Positions 36,760 to 48,727 of a stretch of DNA of 64,000 nt are shown in pieces. The position numbers and the translations under genes were made by a program. The stretch comes from CAVXNP01 sp963763305. GTDB lineage: Bacteria; Pseudomonadota; Gammaproteobacteria; Xanthomonadales; Rhodanobacteraceae. How positions within the stretch are numbered: the stretch's first letter is position 1; each line of letters starts with the position of its first letter. The stretch is from positions 868,001 to 932,000 of the forward strand of contig CAVXNP010000001.1 of NCBI GenBank assembly GCA_963763305.1, written 5' to 3'. The notes beneath the pieces were generated by a model. The model did no database searches, had not been told where the DNA came from, and worked only from the letters and a program-made list of their open reading frames with translations.

Positions 36760-37781
36760 TACGGCTGCCGACCGCTCGCCCCTGCCCCGGCTCGCGCTGA
36801 CCGCCGGCGAGCCTGCCGGCATCGGGCCGGAACTGCTGATCAAGCTTGCCGCCACGCCGCTGGCGGCCGATCTGGTGGCGATTACCGATCGCCACCTGTT
36901 GCAGCGCGCTGCGGACCGTTGTGGCCTGAGCGTGCGCCTGGTGGATGACGACGGCGGGGCACCGACTGAGCGGGTGGCGGGGACGCTGCGCGTACGCCAT
37001 GTGCCGCTGGCGGTGGTCGAGCAACCCGGCCACCCCGATCCGCGCAACGCCACGCACATCCTGGCGACGCTGGCCGAGGCGGCCGATGGCTGCATGGCAG
37101 GTCACTACGGCGCGGTGGTGACCGCACCGCTGCAGAAGGCCTCGATCAACGACGCCGGCATCCGCTTCAGCGGCCACACCGAGTTTTTTGCCGAACGCGC
37201 CCGGGCGCGCGTGGTGATGATGCTGGCCAGCCCCGAGCTGCGGGTGGCGCTGGTCACCACCCACCTGCCCTTGCAGGCCGTACCGGCCGCGCTTACCGCA
37301 ACCGCGCTGGAGGACACGCTCAGGATCGTGCAGCGCGAACTGCGCGCGAAGTTCGGCCTGGCCGACCCCCGCATCGCCGTGCTCGGCCTCAATCCGCATG
37401 CCGGCGAGGGTGGCCACCTGGGCCGGGAGGAGCTGGACACCATCATCCCCGTGCTCGAGCGCCTGCGTGCCGAGGGGATGCGGCTGCTCGGCCCGCTGCC
37501 GGCCGATACCGCCTTCGTGCCCGCGCTGCGCAGCAGCTACGACGCCGTGGTTGGCGATGTACCACGACCAGGCACTGCCGGTGCTCAAGAGCGAAGCGTT
37601 CGACCGCACCGTGAACCTGACCCTGGGGCTGCCGTTCATCCGCACCTCGGTGGACCACGGCACCGCGCTGGACCTTGCCGGCAGCGGCAAGGCCGACGCG
37701 TCCAGCCTGATCGCGGCAGCGCACATGGCGTTGCGGCTGATCGCCGGCGCGACATCCTCCTCCATTGCCGGCGCGCACTGA
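36737..37781 (+). CDS. pdxA: 4-hydroxythreonine-4-phosphate dehydrogenase (frameshifted)
   Basis: PdxA (~347 aa corrected) oxidises 4-phosphohydroxy-L-threonine in pyridoxal phosphate synthesis. N-terminal signature LTAGEPAGIGPELLIKLA, metal-binding HTEFFAER region, THLPLQAVPAAL, and LGLNPHAGEGGHLGREE. Near 37550 one extra G shifts the frame; the conserved LAMYHDQALPVLK and LPFIRTSVDHGTALDLAG appear in the next frame to the stop at 37779-37781. The order surA-pdxA-rsmA is the same as in E. coli. Confidence 0.92.
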
Positions 37782-37795
37782 CGCCTGGAACCGCC

Positions 37796-38585
37796 ATGAA
37801 CGCCCGCCCCAAGAAGAGCTTCGGCCAGCACTTCCTGCATGACCGGCGCTACATCGAGCGCATCGTCAGCGCCATCTCGCCGAAGCCGGACGATCGCATG
37901 GTCGAGATCGGCCCCGGCGAGGGCGCGCTGACGCTGCCCTTGCTGGCGGCCGCGGGCAAGTTGACCGCGATCGAGCTGGATACCGACCTGATCCCGGACT
38001 TGCAGGCGCGAGCAGCATCCGTCGGCCAGCTGACGGTGATCCATGCCGATGTGCTGAAGGTGGACTTCACCGGGCTGGCGGCCGCACTGGGATCCACGCG
38101 ACTGCGGATCGCCGGCAACCTGCCCTACTACATCTCCAGCCCGATCCTGTTCCACTGCGTGGAGCACGCCGACGCCATCGCGGACATGCACTTCATGCTG
38201 CAGAAGGAAGTGGTCGACCGCATGGCCGCCGAACCGGGCAGCAAGGTCTACGGCCGCCTGTCGGTGATGCTGCAGCTGGCCTGCCGGGTCGAGCCGCTGT
38301 TCACCGTCCCGCCCGGCGCGTTCCGACCGCCGCCGAAGGTGGACTCGGCCGTGGTGCGACTGGTACCGCTGCGCGGCCAGCGAGCGTCACGACGCCGACC
38401 CGGCCCGCCTGCGCGCGATCGTGCGCGCCGCATTCGGCCAGCGGCGCAAGACCCTTTCCAACGGACTGAAGCAGGTGATGGACAGCGCGACCATCGAGCG
38501 CGCCGGGATCGACCCCAGAGCCCGCGCCGAGACACTGGCGCCGATGGATTTCGTGCGCCTGGCGAAGCTCGACGGAAGTCCCTGA
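37796..38585 (+). CDS. rsmA: 16S rRNA dimethyladenosine transferase (frameshifted)
   Basis: RsmA/KsgA (~262 aa corrected) dimethylates two adenines in the 3' hairpin of 16S rRNA. Start MNARPKKSFGQHFLHD, SAM-binding VEIGPGEGALTLPLL, catalytic motif IAGNLPYYISSPILF, and FRPPPKVDSAVVRLVPL. Near 38375 an extra G breaks the frame; the C-terminal domain (AFGQRRKTLSNGLKQVMD, MDFVRLAKLDGSP) continues in the +1 frame to the stop at 38583-38585. It lies 14 bp after pdxA and 73 bp before apaG. Confidence 0.92.
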
Positions 38586-38658
38586 GGCGCGCCCCGACAG
38601 CGCAAGCATCCGCACGATCGCGTGTCCGCAACCCATCGTCAGGCCGTACAATCTGCGG

Positions 38659-39042
38659 ATGACCGAAAAAGCCTCCTACACGATCGACGTGCAGGTCGAA
38701 ACGCGCTTCGTCGCCGACCAGTCCAAGCCCGACGACAACCGTTATGTATTCGCCTATACCGTGACCCTGCGCAATGCCGGCGGTGTTGGCGCGCGCCTGC
38801 TTGGCCGCCACTGGGTGATCACCGACGCCAACGGCAAGGTCGAGGAAGTCGAAGGCGAAGGCGTGATCGGCGAGCAGCCGTGGATGCGGCCCGGCGACGA
38901 CTACCAGTACACCTCTGGCGCCGTACTGGAAACGGCAGTGGGCACCATGGCCGGCAGCTACCAGATGCTCGCCGACGACGGCACACAGTTCGACGCGCCC
39001 ATCCCGGCGTTCACGCTGTCGATACCCCGTACGCTTCACTGA
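38659..39042 (+). CDS. apaG: ApaG protein
   Basis: ApaG (127 aa), a small fibronectin III-like beta-sandwich protein. Family landmarks: VQVETRFVADQSKPDDNRYV, YTVTLRNAGGVGARLLGRHW, VEGEGVIGEQPWMRPGDDYQYTSG split across adjacent strands. Its biochemical role is uncertain; it is linked to cation resistance and is usually beside apaH. Intact, with apaH starting 44 bp downstream. Confidence 0.95.
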   Translation: MTEKASYTIDVQVETRFVADQSKPDDNRYVFAYTVTLRNAGGVGARLLGRHWVITDANGKVEEVEGEGVIGEQPWMRPGDDYQYTSGAVLETAVGTMAGSYQMLADDGTQFDAPIPAFTLSIPRTLH

Positions 39043-39086
39043 TGGGTGGACGACGGCAAGGACCCGCGCTGATGGACAGGCACTGA

Positions 39087-39940
39087 ATGGCAACCTATGC
39101 AATCGGCGACGTGCAGGGCTGCTACCCCGAGCTTCAACGCCTGCTGGACAAGTGGTCAAGTTCGACCCCGCGCAGGATCGCCTGTGGTTCTGCGGCGACC
39201 TGGTCAACCGTGGCGGACAGTCGCTGCGAAACGCTGCGCCTGATCCATCAACTGCGCGAGTGCACGGTGGTGACACTGGGCAACCATGACCTGAGCCTGC
39301 TGTCGATCGCCCAGCGCAAGCCGGACGCGCAGGCACGGGTCAACCCGGAACTGCGCGAGGTGCTGTTTGCCGACGATGCGCCGGTGCTGTTCGAATGGCT
39401 GCGCAGCCAGAAGCTGCTGCATCACGACGAGCAACTGGGGTGGACCATGGTGCATGCGGGCCTGGCGCCCGGCTGGACGCTGCGCCAGGCCCAGCGCGCG
39501 GCACAGGAGGTCGAGCGCGAACTGTCCAGCCCGCGGCACCCGCGACTGCTGCGCAACCTGTTCGGCAATCGCCCGGCCACCTGGTCGGCCCGGCTGCAGG
39601 GAGTGGAGCGCTTCCGCGCTTCCATCAACATGTTGACCCGCATGCGCTACTGCGATGTGACGGTCGGATCGACTTCGACGCCAAGGGCCTGCCGGGGACA
39701 CAAAAGCCCGGCTTGTACCCCTGGTTCGCCGCCCCGGGCATGCGCCGGCGCGACACGCGCATCGTCTGTGGACACTGGTCAGCGCTGGGGCGCTTCGCCG
39801 GCCTGGGCGTGTACGCGATCGACACCGGCTGCGTCTGGGGCGGTCAACTGACCGCGCTGCGGCTGGACAGTGAGGAGCCTGTCTACACCACCGTCGACGC
39901 CGAGCCGGACCGCAAACGCCAGCCCGGCGGCGGCGATTGA
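39087..39940 (+). CDS. apaH: Diadenosine tetraphosphatase (multiple frameshifts)
   Basis: Symmetrical Ap4A hydrolase (~284 aa corrected), a calcineurin-like phosphoesterase. Start MATYAIGDVQGCYPELQRLL carries the first metal motif GDxxG. The second, CGDLVNRGG, is readable only in another frame between ~39153 (a base missing) and ~39227 (a base extra), after which ECTVVTLGNHDLSLL resumes in the first frame. A third indel near 39657 moves the rest (RIDFDAKGLPGTQKPGLYPW, IVCGHWSALG) to the frame ending at 39940. Every catalytic motif exists once the three indels are undone, so sequence error is likely. Confidence 0.9.
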
Positions 39941-40018
39941 ATCAGGAACGACGGAAGGGGAGCGAGAGGGTGCTTGGGCGAAGTACCCGCCACGCGGCTT
40001 CCTCCAGGCAGCCCTCAA

Positions 40019-40082
40019 CCCTGTAGGCGACCGCGGTGCCACCGGTGGTGCGCGGTCGCGCACGGGGTGCACTCCTACAGGG
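40019..40082. repeat. REP-like intergenic palindrome
   Basis: CCCTGTAGG (40019-40027) and CCTACAGGG (40074-40082) are perfect inverted ends of a 64-bp element whose interior also pairs in part (GCGACCGCGGTGCC with the GGTGCGCGGTCGC region). It lies in the convergent gap between apaH and secA, a typical site for REP elements. The end sequence resembles the CCTGTAGGAG-type REPs common in Pseudomonas and Xanthomonadales. It may serve as a transcription boundary. Confidence 0.7.
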
Positions 40083-40162
40083 GACCGACGCGTTCGCAAA
40101 GGGGCTAACACAGAAGCGCAGGGCTCGAGGCGCCCTCGCTACGCGCTACTCGCCCCTGTTCG

Positions 40163-42883
<2,721 letters not shown>

Positions 42884-43239
42884 GATCTTCCGTCAATGAG
42901 TACGTAAGGCCCGCACACGCGCGGGCGAAACGGACATGGTACTACACCGCGCCCGATCGACCGGGATGGCGGCGAGGGGCGGAGGATTCAAGGGGGCGCT
43001 GGCGCCGGGACGGGACGAGGGACGAGGGACGAGGGGCGAGGGGCGAGGGGCGGCCGTAAGGCAATACCGGAGGCTGCGACGACGGATATTGATCGTTACG
43101 CCCTGACGCGCGTTACCGCCAAGGGGGAGCGAGGACAGCCGCGCCACTGCAACCATCCCTCTTCAGCTGCGCTGAATAGATGAGGCCCAATGCGAAGCGC
43201 GCCTTTGCGCTTTTTCCTCGCCCCTCGCCCCAGCTCGCC
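42884..43239. other. secA upstream region with heptad repeats
   Basis: A 356-bp gap between the M23 peptidase stop and the secA start, both genes on the minus strand. It contains the G-rich heptad array (43012-43053) and a short C-rich counterpart (43218-43231). No gene is supported. The secA promoter should lie in the right-hand part, but I cannot define a good -35/-10 pair. Confidence 0.5.
43012..43053. repeat. Heptad tandem array GGGACGA/GGGGCGA, six copies
   Basis: Six consecutive 7-bp units: three GGGACGA, then two GGGGCGA and a final GGGGCGG. The complementary unit TCGCCCC occurs twice at 43218-43231, so the gap contains two facing arrays. The same unit family recurs at 62361-62388 and 62421-62441. 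Regularly spaced runs of three to four G could also form quadruplexes. Confidence 0.9.
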
Positions 43240-44169
43240 TTACCGGTGACTGCGCGCAAACGCCAGCGGATTGACCACGCGGCCCTTGTACCAGACCTCG
43301 AAGTGCACGTGCGGCCCGGTGGACCGGCCGGTGGATCCGGCCAGCGAGATCTCCTGGCCGACGCGGACGCGCTGGCCTGGGTGCACCAGCAGCTTGCGGT
43401 TGTGCGCGTAGCGCGTCATGTAGCCGTTGCCATGATCGATCTCGACCACGTTGCCGTAGCCGCTGCGGCGGCCGGCGTAGGTGACCATGCCCTCGGCTAC
43501 CGCATGGACCGGCGTGCTCATCGGAACGGCGATGTCGATGCCGGTGTGGCGAGCGCTGTGGCCGTCGAAGGGGTCCGGTCGCACGCCGAAGTAGGAAGAG
43601 ATATAGCCCTGGGCGGGCATGCCGGTGGGCTTGAGGTTGGCGTCGATCTTGGCGTCCAGCAACAGGCTCTGCAGAGCGGACAACTGCACCTGCTGGTTAT
43701 CGAACTGGCTGCCCAGTTGCCGGATGCTGGCGTCCAGCGTCTGCGGGAGGGCGTAGGCACCGCCCGAAGCGTCTTCCTGGCCGCCGACCGGCGGCTGCTG
43801 GTCGAAATTGAATTCGCCGTCGTCCAGCTTGCCGACCTGTGTCAGCCGCTCGCCCAGCGCATTGAGGCGGGTGGACTGCGCCTGCAGCTGACCCAGTTTC
43901 ACGGCCAGCGCGTCAAGTTCGCGCTGCGAGTCCATGCGCACTCCGTCCAGCTGGTCCTTCTGCTGCGACAACTGCTGCTGCAGGTGGCGAACCTGCGCCA
44001 GGGTGCGATCGCGCGGACTGGAAACGCCCAATGCCACCGCCGCTCCCAGAACGCCACAGGCGCATACTGCCGCCAGGCTGAGGGCCGCAAGGCGCAGGCG
44101 CAGCGAGGGACTGGCCAGGTCCAGGGTCCGGGGCACTTTCTTGCTGCGGGACACGAGTATGATCTGCAT
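43240..44169 (-). CDS. Membrane-anchored M23 peptidase (LytM domain)
   Basis: Peptidoglycan endopeptidase-like protein (309 aa). One N-terminal transmembrane segment (LAALSLAAVCACGVLGAAVAL) is followed by a coiled coil (LQQQLSQQKDQLDG) and a C-terminal LytM domain with zinc ligands in SARHTGIDIA and HVHFEVW plus GYGNVVEIDHGNGYMTRYAH. Catalytic His and Asp are present, so the enzyme may be active and not an EnvC-like activator. Start MQIILVSRSKK at 44169; the start of the divergent dciA gene is only 31 bp away, so promoters must overlap coding sequence. secA lies downstream. Confidence 0.9.
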   Translation of the reverse strand: MQIILVSRSKKVPRTLDLASPSLRLRLAALSLAAVCACGVLGAAVALGVSSPRDRTLAQVRHLQQQLSQQKDQLDGVRMDSQRELDALAVKLGQLQAQSTRLNALGERLTQVGKLDDGEFNFDQQPPVGGQEDASGGAYALPQTLDASIRQLGSQFDNQQVQLSALQSLLLDAKIDANLKPTGMPAQGYISSYFGVRPDPFDGHSARHTGIDIAVPMSTPVHAVAEGMVTYAGRRSGYGNVVEIDHGNGYMTRYAHNRKLLVHPGQRVRVGQEISLAGSTGRSTGPHVHFEVWYKGRVVNPLAFARSHR

Positions 44170-44199
44170 TTGCTCTACACGTCTGAAGAAGTCGGCCCA

Positions 44200-44673
44200 A
44201 TGCAACGCGCCGTACCACCTGCATCCCGCCGCAAGAGCCTGGGACCGAAATCCCTCGCCGAATGCAGCTCCTTCGCTACGCTGGCCCGGAAGGCCGGCGA
44301 GCTGGATGCGCTGGATCGCGCCCTGCGCCAGACGTTGCCATCACCCTTGCGCGAGCAGGTACGGTTTGCCCACCTGCGCAACGGCCGCCTCGTCTTTCTG
44401 GCAACCTCGCCGGCGTGGGCTTCGCGGCTGCGCCTTATGCAGACGCAGATACTTGCCACCGCAGGCGCCATCGGCACCTGCGCCAGTTCGGTCACCGTGA
44501 AAGTGGCTCCCCCCCTACCGGACGCAACGCTTCCGGATCGGTCAAAACCGCTTTCGCCTGCCGCAGCCGTCCACCTTCGAGCCGCCGCAGCGTCAATCAC
44601 AGACCCCGAATTGCGGGCCTTGTTCCTTGAGCTGGCGTCCATCGCCGAAACCGCTGGTATCCCTGCCGCCTGA
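44200..44673 (+). CDS. dciA: DciA-like replicative helicase loader (DUF721)
   Basis: DUF721 protein (157 aa), the family that includes DciA, the widespread ancestral loader of DnaB helicase. Recognisable KH-like core: LDALDRALRQTLPSPLREQV, FAHLRNGRLVFLATSPAWASRLRLM. The C-terminal ~60 residues (TDPELRALFLELASIAE) are probably helical or disordered. The position between lpxC and an M23 gene near secA is the usual gammaproteobacterial neighbourhood. The start ATG at 44200 is the closest to the core. Confidence 0.85.
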   Translation: MQRAVPPASRRKSLGPKSLAECSSFATLARKAGELDALDRALRQTLPSPLREQVRFAHLRNGRLVFLATSPAWASRLRLMQTQILATAGAIGTCASSVTVKVAPPLPDATLPDRSKPLSPAAAVHLRAAAASITDPELRALFLELASIAETAGIPAA

Positions 44674-44823
44674 CCGGGGTATACATCGGTCGGCGAAGTG
44701 CCTGTAAAGACACCGTTTTCCCCCACTCCCAGCGTCGGGAGTGATCCGTTTATAGCACGGCGCGCGCGCGCAGGCACCCCACGTGTGCCGATACCGTGAA
44801 GAAAATCTGCGTTTTTAGTGACG

Positions 44824-44886
44824 GACCGCCCATAACGCAAAAAGGCCGCACCCGGCGGGCGCGGCCTTTTTGCGTTATGGGCGGTC
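44824..44886. terminator. Perfect 26-bp inverted repeat, bidirectional terminator
   Basis: Arms 44824-44849 and 44861-44886 are perfectly complementary over 26 bp with an 11-base loop. The inner part holds GGCCGC/GCGGCC flanked by A5 and T5, the classic bidirectional terminator core serving convergent dciA (plus) and lpxC (minus), whose stop is at 44892. The outer 15 bp (GACCGCCCATAACGC and its complement) extend the stem well beyond what termination needs. Confidence 0.85.
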
Positions 44887-44891
44887 GGGGG

Positions 44892-45804
44892 TCAGATCGC
44901 CTGGGCGGGGTGCGCGTAGGAGATCGGCGACACCGCCGGATCGTCCGGAAGCTGACTTCTTCCCAGGCGCTGGCATCGGCCATCAGCGTGCGCAGCAGCT
45001 TGTTGTTCAGCTCGTGCCCGGACTTGTGCGCATCGTACGCGCCGATCAGGCTGTGGCCGAGCAGGTACAGGTCGCCGATGGCATCGAGGATCTTGTGCTT
45101 GACGAACTCGTCCTCGTAACGCAGGCCGTCTTCGTTGAGCACCCGGTAGTCATCGAGCACCACCGCGTTGTCCATCGAACCGCCCAGCGCCAGGTTGTGC
45201 TCGCGCAGCATCTCGATGTCGCGCATGAAACCGAAGGTGCGCGCGCGACTGACTTCCTTGACGAAGGAGGTGGTGGAGAAATCGATCTCGGCGCGCGAGG
45301 TGCGCTTGGAGATGATCGGATGATTGAAGTCGATCGCGAAACCGACCTTGAAGCCTTCGAACGGCTCGAAGCTGGCCCACTTGTCGCCGTCCTGCACCTT
45401 GACCGGCTTCTTGATGCGGATGAAGCGCTTGGCCGCCGGCTGCTCTTCGATCCCGGCCGACTGCAGCAGGAACACGAAGGGACCGGCGCTGCCGTCCATG
45501 ATCGGCACTTCCGGCGCGGACAGGTCGACGTAGGCGTTGTCGATGCCCAGGCCGGCCATCGCCGAGAGCAGGTGCTCGACCGTGGCGACGCGCACGTCGC
45601 CGTTGATCAGCGTGGTGGACAGGCGGGTGTCGCCGACATGATCCGGCGCGCGTGGATGTCCACGGGCGGGTTCAGATCGGTGCGGCGAAACACGATGCCG
45701 GTGTTGGGTGCAGCCGGCCGCAGGGTCATGTAGACCTTGTCGCCGGTGTGCAGGCCAACGCCCGTCGCGCGGATGACGTTCTTGAGCGTGCGCTGCTTGA
45801 TCAT
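44892..45804 (-). CDS. lpxC: UDP-3-O-acyl-N-acetylglucosamine deacetylase (two frameshifts)
   Basis: LpxC (~304 aa corrected), the zinc deacetylase that commits to lipid A synthesis. Start MIKQRTLKNVIRATGVGLHT; zinc/catalytic motifs STVEHLL-type (VATVEHLLSAMAGLG), HKILDAIGDLYLLG and YDAHKSGHELNNKLLR. Two missing bases break the frame: near 45645 (CGCGCCGGATCATG lacks one C) and near 44946 (TTCCGGAC should be TTCCCGGAC). With both restored the protein ends PISYAHPAQAI at the stop 44892-44894, just before the terminator. Last gene of the dcw cluster, as in E. coli. Confidence 0.92.
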
Positions 45805-46184
45805 TGTTGTTCTACCGAGTGTAGGCAGCAACCTGTTGGGGGACGGATGCTAACACAGTTTTAACCTGGCAAAAAGCAAACCATACCGTACAGTCTTTCC
45901 TGTCCTTCATGTTTCCTTCATCCGTGAAGCGTGTCACGAACCGCGCTGTTGCGGCCGGTTGCGCGGCTTTCGTCCCTGGCACGACACCTTGCACCGGGAC
46001 GGAAGTCGGTGCAAGGCATCGCACTGGCCGGCGTCCGTGCCAGCCGGTCACGCGTCCATCGGGACACATGGCCTTCACGTCAGGCCGCCGCACCGGCGGC
46101 CCACCGCATCTGTCCTCCGGCCTACCGTACTGCCATCAGGACATGCGAACGGTTCGCATCCATCACAAGGGTGCCGGACCCGGT
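45805..46184. other. Intergenic region ftsZ-lpxC
   Basis: A 380-bp gap between the corrected ftsZ stop and the lpxC start on the minus strand. An AT-richer stretch (about 45850-45905) probably holds the lpxC promoter; TTGCTT and TTGCCA hexamers occur there but no strong -10 at ideal spacing. No small gene or clear terminator was found. Confidence 0.45.
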
Positions 46185-47368
46185 TCAGTCGGCCTGGCGG
46201 CGCAGGAACGCCGGGATGTCCAGGTAGTCGAAGCCCGGCTCGCTCTTGGCCGGCGCCTCGCTGCGCGCGGTGCCGGCGCGGTGGCGACCTCCGGCTGGGC
46301 GTAGTCGACCACCTCGTTGCCGGTACCTGTACGCAGCACAACCGGGCGGGGCCGCTGGCGCATCTCCACCTGCTGGGTCGCGACCGGGCGCAACGGCTGG
46401 CGCGCCGCGGCGGCGCGGTTCAGGCCGGTGGCGACCACGGTCACGCGCACGTCGTCCTTCATCTCCGGATCCAGCGAGGTGCCGATCACCACGGTGGCGT
46501 CCTCGCTGGCGAAGTCGTGGATGACCCGGCCGATCTCGTCGAACTCGCGCATGGTCAGGTTGGGCCCGGCGGTGACGTTGACCAGGATGCCGCAGGCGCC
46601 GGAGAGGTTGACGTCCTCCAGCAGCGGGTTGTTGATCGCCGCCTCGGCCGCCGCCTGGGCGCGGTCGTCGCCACGGGCGGTGCCCGAACCCATCATCGCC
46701 ATGCCCATCTCGGACATCACCGTGCGCACGTCGGCAAAGTCGACGTTGATCAGGCCGGGCGCGGTGATCAGGTCGGCAATGCCCTGCACCGCGCCCTGCA
46801 GCACGTCGTTGGCGGCCTTGAACGCGTTGAGCAGGGTGACGTCGCGACCGAGCACCGTGAGCAGCTTCTCGTTCGGCACGGTGATCAGCGAATCGACGTG
46901 CTGGGACAGATCCTCGATGCCCTTCAGCGCCACCTGCATGCGCCGGCGGCCCTCGAACGGGAACGGCTTGGTGACCACCGCCACGGTCAGGATGCCCTTC
47001 TCCTTGGCCAGCTGCGCCACCACCGGCGCCGCGCCGGTGCCGGTGCCGCCGCCCATGCCGGCGGTGATGAACACCATGTCGGCGCCTTCGAGCATTTCCT
47101 CGATGCGCTCGCGGTCCTCCAGCGCCGCCTGCCGGCCGACCTCCGGGTTGGCGCCGGCGCCCAGGCCCTTGGTCACGTTGCCGCCGAGCTGCAGGTGGGT
47201 GCGCGAGCCGCAGCTCTTCATCGCCTGCGCGTCGGTGTTGGCGCAGATGAACTCCACGCCCTCGATGTTGGAATTGACCATGTGCGCCACGGCGTTGCCG
47301 CCGCCGCCGCCCACGCCGATCACCTTGATGACCGCATTCGGTGCCAGTTTTTCGACCAGTTCAAACAT
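46185..47368 (-). CDS. ftsZ: Cell division GTPase FtsZ (3' frameshift)
   Basis: Tubulin-like division protein (~394 aa corrected). Start MFELVEKLAPNAVIKVIGVG; GTP-binding signature AGMGGGTGTGAAPVVA; T7 synergy loop NVDFADVRTVMSEMG. The uncorrected frame runs on to 46163 with an Arg-rich nonsense tail. Restoring one base near 46264 brings back EPGFDYLDIPAFLRRQAD, the conserved C-terminal peptide that binds FtsA and ZipA, ending at the stop 46185-46187. GGAGGACGGGAA precedes the start. It follows ftsA by 117 bp. Confidence 0.96.
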
Positions 47369-47485
47369 TTCCCGTCCTCCAAAAAAGCACTCATTGTTGT
47401 AACCGTGGCGCAGGCTCCTGCCCTTGCCCCAGGTGGTGGACGAACCTCCATTCGCCCGTGGCCCGCCTCCTGCGGACCGTAGACG

Positions 47486-48717
47486 CTAGAAATTGCGGGT
47501 GACCCAGTTGCGCACCTTGTCCAGCAGGCCGCCCAGGTGCCGCCGACCGGCCCGGTCGCCCGCGCGCCACCGGCGCGCGCGCCGTGCAGCAGCAGGCCCA
47601 CGCCGGTGGAATGCATCGGGTTGGCGATGACCTCGCCCAGCCCGCTGACGTGCTGCGGCACCCCGACGCGCACCATCTTGTGGAAGATCTCCTCGGCCAG
47701 CTCCAGCGCACCTTCCATCCGCGCGGCGCCGCCGGTCAGCACCACGCCGGCGGCGACCAGGCTCTCGTAGCCGGAGCGGCGCAGCTCGTCCTGCACCATC
47801 TCGAAGATTTCCTCGTAGCGCGCCTGCACCCACTGCGCCAGCGACTGCCGCGCCAGCCGGCGCGGCGGGCGGTCGCCGACGCTGGGCACCTGGATGGTTT
47901 CCTCGGCGTGCGCCAGCTGGGCCAGCGCGCAGGCGTACTTGATCTTGATTTCCTCGGCATGCGCGGTCGGCGTGTGCACGCCGTAGGCGATGTCGTTGGT
48001 GACCTGGTCGCCGCCGACCGGCAGCGACTTGGTGTGGCGGATCGCGCCCTGGGTGTAGATGGCGATGTCGGTGGTGCCGGCGCCGATGTCGACCAGGCAC
48101 ACGCCCAGCTCGCGCTCGTCGTCGGTCAGCACCGACTTGGCGCTGGCCACCGCCGAGGGCACCAGCTCGTCCACCGACAGGCCGCAGCGCTGGATGCACT
48201 TGGTGATGTTCTGCACCGCCGCCGCCGCGCCGGTGACCAGGTGCACGCTGGCCTCCAGGCGCACGCCGCTCATGCCGACCGGCTGGCGGATGCCGTCCTG
48301 GCCGTCGATGCGGTATTCCTGCGGCTCCTTGTAGAGCACCTTGCGGTCGGCCGGGATCGCCACCGCGCTGGCCGCCTCCAGCACCTGCTCCAGGTCGCCG
48401 GGCGTGACTTCGCGGTCGCGGATCGCCGCGGTGCCGTGCGAGTTGCGTGTCTCCAGGTGGCTGCCGGAGATCGAGGCGTACACCGAGCGGATGTCGCAGC
48501 CGGCCATCAGCTCGGCTTCCTCGACCGCGCGCTGGATCGAGTGCACGGTCGATTCGATGTCCACCACCGAGCCGCGCTTGAGCCCGCGCGAGACGTGCGA
48601 GCCGATGCCGATCACCTCGATCGGCTCGCCCGGCTCGTACTCGCCGACGATGGCCACCACCTTGGAGGTGCCGATGTCCAGGCCGACGACCAGTTGTTTG
48701 TCGTTGCGTGGCTTCAT
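47486..48717 (-). CDS. ftsA: Cell division protein FtsA (3' frameshift)
   Basis: Actin-like membrane tether of FtsZ (~410 aa corrected). Start MKPRNDKQLVVGLDIGTSKV; SHVSRGLKRGSVVDIEST; phosphate loops VCLVDIGAGTTDIAIY and GVVLTGGAARMEG. An indel near 47540 hides the end; in the other frame LGGLLDKVRNWVTRNF, the amphipathic membrane-targeting helix, finishes at 47486. The gene lies 10 bp after ftsQ and 117 bp before ftsZ. Confidence 0.95.
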
Positions 48718-48727
48718 AGAAAGATGC

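Noticed and set aside
35354..38662. An open frame of about 1,100 codons on the plus strand across surA, pdxA and rsmA
   Set aside because: It is a chance result of high GC and indels: it reads surA out of frame, then parts of pdxA and rsmA in frame. The true genes are three separate ones.
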